Shown piece by piece: positions 60,316 through 64,000 of a DNA stretch of 64,000 nt. Source of the stretch: Arabidopsis thaliana (taxonomy: Eukaryota; Streptophyta; Magnoliopsida; Brassicales; Brassicaceae); contig NC_003074.8 of NCBI RefSeq assembly GCF_000001735.4, forward strand, positions 3,100,101-3,164,100, in the 5' to 3' direction. The notes beneath the pieces are model-generated. The model had not been told where the DNA came from, did no database searches, and saw only the letters and a program-made list of their open reading frames with translations. Position numbers and translations under genes: made by a program. The stretch's first letter is position 1. Every line of letters begins with the position of its first letter.

Positions 60316-61479
60316 CTATGAGACCCATCTGTTCTCGTAGCGGTTGAGAGAGAACGATGAAGATTGAACCTCGCTTAACTGGAAAGGATCCGGTTCGATT
60401 CCATAGTCCGTTAATGGTCTATGCTCGAGCACATTGTCATGGTTCTTCACAAAGTCGGGAATTTCCACCTCGCCTTTCTTTATGTCCTCCCAAAGGTACT
60501 GCAACCTGCTCACGTACTTAATCTTCCAGTACAGTCTGCAATGTTGAAAGAGATATTGTTTTGACAAAACAGTTAAGTCCACAGTTGTTGATTCTAAAGT
60601 AATCTAGATCCCATAACCGTTTCAAGTTACAAGCTCAAAAGAAGATCAATACTCCTAGACGCCAGAGTTTATTAGATCATGAAAGCTTCAAACTTTAGGG
60701 TTCAATATTCGATTATGCAAGTTTGAAATAACTTGTATATAAATCAACTGATACATATGAAAAGAAATGATTACCCTCCACTTAAAAGAAGGCGGCCAAG
60801 AGTGGCAATGACAAGTCTTGAACGAAGACCAGGGTGGATGAAATAAACAAGTTGAAGCCTGTCTTTGATATCTGAAGGAAGGTCCTCGTAAATCCACCGT
60901 AAGATGGTAATTCCCGGTGAATTGTCGTCCTTTTGGACTGTGCTATGCATGTAAACCAAGCACAAAGGTCCCTCAGGACATTGGTTGCTTATCTTCTGGG
61001 ATATATACTTCTTCAGCCGCTCCGCACTCACTACACGAGCTGCGTTTCATACACACAATTAGAAGAGACTGAAGTGGACAATACATGACCAGACGTTATC
61101 TAAAGCAGCAGGAAATACCAAAACGCTAATCTAATAAGCCAAATCAGAGAACATCAACATGTCCTTGTGATCAAGTTAGCAACTTTGTCCCAAAATCACA
61201 GTATTTTTAATTAAGACACATTTCAACTAATAAGAAGAGAGAGTGATTACCAGGGAAATACTTTCCGACGATGCGGAAAATCCGGTTACCGGACCTATCC
61301 AAGCCCTGGAGAGTAAAGAACTGGAGAAGATCGAGATCAGAGAAATCTTCATCTCCTAAGTATTGGGGACAATCATGCCAGTTTTCTTGTTCATCAACGT
61401 CATCGCTTCTCGTCAAGAAGGGTCTAGCGTCAATTCCTAGATCAGAAGCCAACACAACCACCGAAAAATCTTCAGCCAT
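60316..61479 (-). CDS. SEC14-like / CRAL-TRIO domain protein
   Basis: Three exons on the minus strand: 61479-61251, 61039-60775 and 60535-60316, about 237 residues. The start chosen is MAEDFSVVVLASDLG; the upstream extension has no ATG. The CRAL-TRIO lipid-binding fold is seen in GLDRSGNRIFRIVGKYFP, GPLCLVYMHSTVQKDDNSPG, LPSDIKDRLQLVYFIHPGLRS and YVSRLQYLWEDI. The C-terminus (DFVKNHDNVLEHRPLTDYG) is an extension found in related plant proteins. SEC14-type proteins carry phosphoinositides or other lipids between membranes; the ligand is not known here. It matches At3g10210 by position and sequence. Confidence 0.88.
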
Positions 61480-61876
61480 CACCGGAATATTCCTCCTCCT
61501 CACGGATTCTCTCGTGTCCTTTTTGTTTAGACCAGGGATTAGAGGATTTATACTAACCTGCGGGTGAGTACACAGTGTTTAACGTGCGACTATACACGTG
61601 CCTAAATCTAACGAGTCTAATGACCTTTTGAACACTAGAGAAAACTACGTCGTTTTATTAATCGTCTCTCTCGTTTCTCAGCTACATTCTCAGCGGTGCG
61701 TCTCCGATCCGGCGAGATTCGATTCGATTTCTGCTGACAAGTCAAACTCTTTGCCCAGAAATAGCTAAGAAGGTAAGCGTCTTTTGTTACCCAATTCGAG
61801 AAAGTCGAATTTTTTTTTGATTTCATTGAGATAAGTGATTTAACAGAGCTTTTTTGTCAGGTCTAGAGGTGAAAAA
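61480..61876. promoter_or_regulatory. Short bidirectional promoter, SEC14-type gene and TFCB
   Basis: Only 397 bp lie between two divergent start codons, and TFCB's leader probably occupies the right third with an intron-like GTAAGC at about 61775. Most of the core is therefore shared promoter DNA. A CACGTG at about 61595 is a G-box. Confidence 0.5.
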
Positions 61877-63937
61877 ATGGCAACTTCGCGTTTACAGTTG
61901 GAAGGAGATGACTCTGTACATCTACACATTACTCACGCCAACCTTAAAAGCTTCTCTGCGGACGCTCGTTTCTCTCCGCAAGTGAGTCTCGTTTTACATT
62001 CAGTACTGATTCCAACTGTTTTTCAATGTAGTGCTATCTATAAAGGCTTTTTTGTTTGAATTTTGTTCTGTAGATGAGTGTAGAAGCTGTGAAAGAAAAG
62101 CTATGGAAGAAATGTGGTACATCTGTTAATTCCATGGCTTTAGAGCTCTATGATGACTCTGGCTCAAAGGTTGCAGTTCTCAGTGATGATTCTAGACCTC
62201 TTGGTTTCTTCTCTCCTTTTGATGGGTAACTTCTGTTTTTCTTCATAGCTTGTAGAGATTGCAAAAGGTTGGCTAATTTAGAGAACTTGGAGCCAGTTTG
62301 ACTAAATAGATCTCTGTTCACTGTAATCTTGATAGATGGCATTCAATTACATGACATGGCTTCTTGTTTTATCATTTCATCTGATTGTTCTTTTCTGCTG
62401 CTTTCAATAGGTTTCGGTTACACATCATAGATCTTGACCCCTCCTCGGTCACAACTGGAGGCTGGCTTGAAGATACGTCACTGGTTGAGAAGTATAACAT
62501 CTCAGAGGAGGATTATGCTAAACGAACTGGTAAATTCTCTACTACCTGTAATCGGTGTCTCAAAGGAGACAAGTTTTTCTATCAAGTGACTTTGAATATA
62601 TGTTGGATTCGTTTGATGGTTGTATGTTCTTGTGTTCAAATTCCAGACAGTTTTAGGAAATTCAAAGAAAAGAGAGTTTCTCAAAATCCGGTTGCTGCTG
62701 AGGCTAAGGTATGACAAACGGATATATCAATATAAGCCAAACTTGTATGTTGCTTCTTGTTAAACTTTCAGCGAAACTGAAGTTTTTAGCTTAGTCACTG
62801 CGGAGAAGTATTTGGGGTAAGACTAAGTCTTTCAAGAATACAAATGTTCTTATGTTTCTTCTTCCAATTTTATCCTTTCAACAGACGAAAGAGAACTATA
62901 TGGAAGATCTCTGCGCAAATATCAAGGTTAGTCAGAAACATTCTTTTTGTATATGGAAGATCTCTGTGCAAATATCATGGTTTTTTGTTAACTTTGTGAG
63001 ACCTGACCTCTCTGATTCTGCTCTTTCTCAACTCGTTATGCTTCTAATTTATTTAACCATTCCAATGTTAAGGTGGGAGATAGATGCCAAGTTGAGCCTG
63101 GGGAGAAAAGAGGAATGGTCAAATATGTTGGACGAGCAGAGTCGTTGGGTCCTGGCTATTGGGTTGGAATTCAGTATGATGAGCCCCTTGGAAAACATGA
63201 TGGCATGTATGTTAATTCTTTCATCTTGATGCTATTTTGTATTCATTAACGTTAAACTCTATCACAAATTGAAGTAACAGTCCTTTCTTGCTTCTAGAAC
63301 CTTGTGCTAGTATCACTTTAAGCGTCTTAATCTTGTATAGACTTTTTCTTAACATCATGATGTTCATACTTCATATCATAAGTACAATTTGTGGAAGTTC
63401 GGTTGTCAGATCCCACATATTTAATACTGGCTTACATTTGCAGGGTGAAAGGAACAAGATTCTTTGAGTGCCCTCGGCTTCAAGGTGGTATGGTCAGGCC
63501 TGACAAAGTAAAGGTATTTTTTTTCTTTAAGGCCTTAGCTTCTCCGTTGCCTAATTCATTTTGCTTGTGAAATGATTTATTACATTTCATAGAACTGGTT
63601 AGTCATTCTACATCATCCATCGTATAGTAGTATTTGCTGTTTCTCAAATAGATGTCAATGCGGGTTTTACCTTTCCAAGTTTGATATTAGGAGTCTGGAG
63701 TCGAATATGGGTTAGCTATAGAACTAGCTAATGCCTAAGGGTGTTATCACTCTCAAGCTAACGTTTGGGCGAGTTTGACTTTCTGGACATGGTTTGGACC
63801 TAGTATGGATTGGGTTCTTAGTAGTTAACCTAGTTTAAGTGATTAGAAAACCATTTTCTGCTACTCATGAACTTGATGTTGGCTTGCAGGTTGGTGATTA
63901 TCCGGAAAGAGACCCTTTCGAGGAAGATGAAATATAA
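61877..63937 (+). CDS. TFCB: Tubulin folding cofactor B (CAP-Gly protein)
   Basis: Alpha-tubulin chaperone that works with cofactor E in assembling alpha/beta-tubulin dimers; the Arabidopsis gene (At3g10220, EMB2804) is required for embryo growth. Exons: 61877-61981, 62074-62225, 62411-62529, 62647-62708, 62885-62926, 63073-63206, 63444-63513 and 63890-63937. The N-terminal part (LQLEGDDSVHLHITHANLKS, MSVEAVKEKLWKKCGTS) is the ubiquitin-like domain. A helical middle follows (SFRKFKEKRVSQNP). The CAP-Gly domain reads [40 protein letters not shown]. It ends DPFEEDEI, and this acidic C-terminus resembles the tail of alpha-tubulin (EEY type) with Ile in the last position, as in plant TFCB. Confidence 0.94.
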
Positions 63938-64000
63938 GACTTTCACGAAAGCATCAAATATTAAGGAGCGGAAGGAGTTTGAAAGATTTGCTTTTGTGTT
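63938..64000. other. Start of TFCB 3' untranslated region
   Basis: The window ends 63 bases after the stop codon. Nothing else can be said. Confidence 0.4.

Overview
The window is plant nuclear DNA, almost certainly from an Arabidopsis-type Brassicaceae. It has many short AT-rich introns with GT/AG borders, compact genes on both strands and AT-rich spacers. The gene order, from a threonine deaminase (OMR1) through TAF12, RPS28, RECA3, PAP16, a folylpolyglutamate synthase, a kinesin-7 and CML36 to tubulin folding cofactor B, is the order I recall for the At3g10050-At3g10220 interval of Arabidopsis thaliana chromosome 3. That placement comes from memory of the proteins and was not searched. Exon borders were read by hand from splice sites and frame continuity and may be off by a few bases.

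Layout. 1-10.3 kb is ordinary gene space: OMR1 (5' part only), a thylakoid-type FKBP, TAF12, a germin-like protein and ribosomal protein S28. 10.3-24.8 kb is accessory: a perfect 255-bp direct repeat brackets about 14 kb. This segment holds a plant-transposon-type gene (811 codons after splicing), a smaller partner gene, an intact Tim17/22/23 gene, a RVE7/EPR1-like MYB pseudogene, a GH81 glucanase fragment, and about 5 kb of nested repeats. 24.8-30 kb is gene-poor: a truncated COBRA-like gene, a possible hAT-like end and several A-tailed micro-insertions. 30-46.1 kb returns to gene space: a DUF4228/PADRE protein, a SOUL heme-binding protein, two COBRA-derived remnants, RECA3, PAP16, DFC and a GASA peptide. 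46.3-63.9 kb holds kinesin KIN7O, CML36, a defensin-like peptide, PMT6, a SEC14-type protein and TFCB.

The ordinary genes do not form a pathway. Their products go to plastids (OMR1, FKBP, SOUL), mitochondria (RECA3, DFC, Tim17-like), nucleus (TAF12), Golgi (PMT6), cytosol (S28, TFCB, CML36) and the secretory route (germin, PAP16, GASA, DEFL). Several pairs are divergent and may share promoter DNA: OMR1/FKBP, SEC14/TFCB and KIN7O/CML36.

The most unusual part is the 10.3-24.8 kb segment. It looks like a recent composite insertion that carries pieces of three unrelated host genes. Two smaller patterns also stand out: repeated short A-tailed insertions flanked by 12-19 bp duplications, and three related COBRA-derived remnants scattered over 9 kb.
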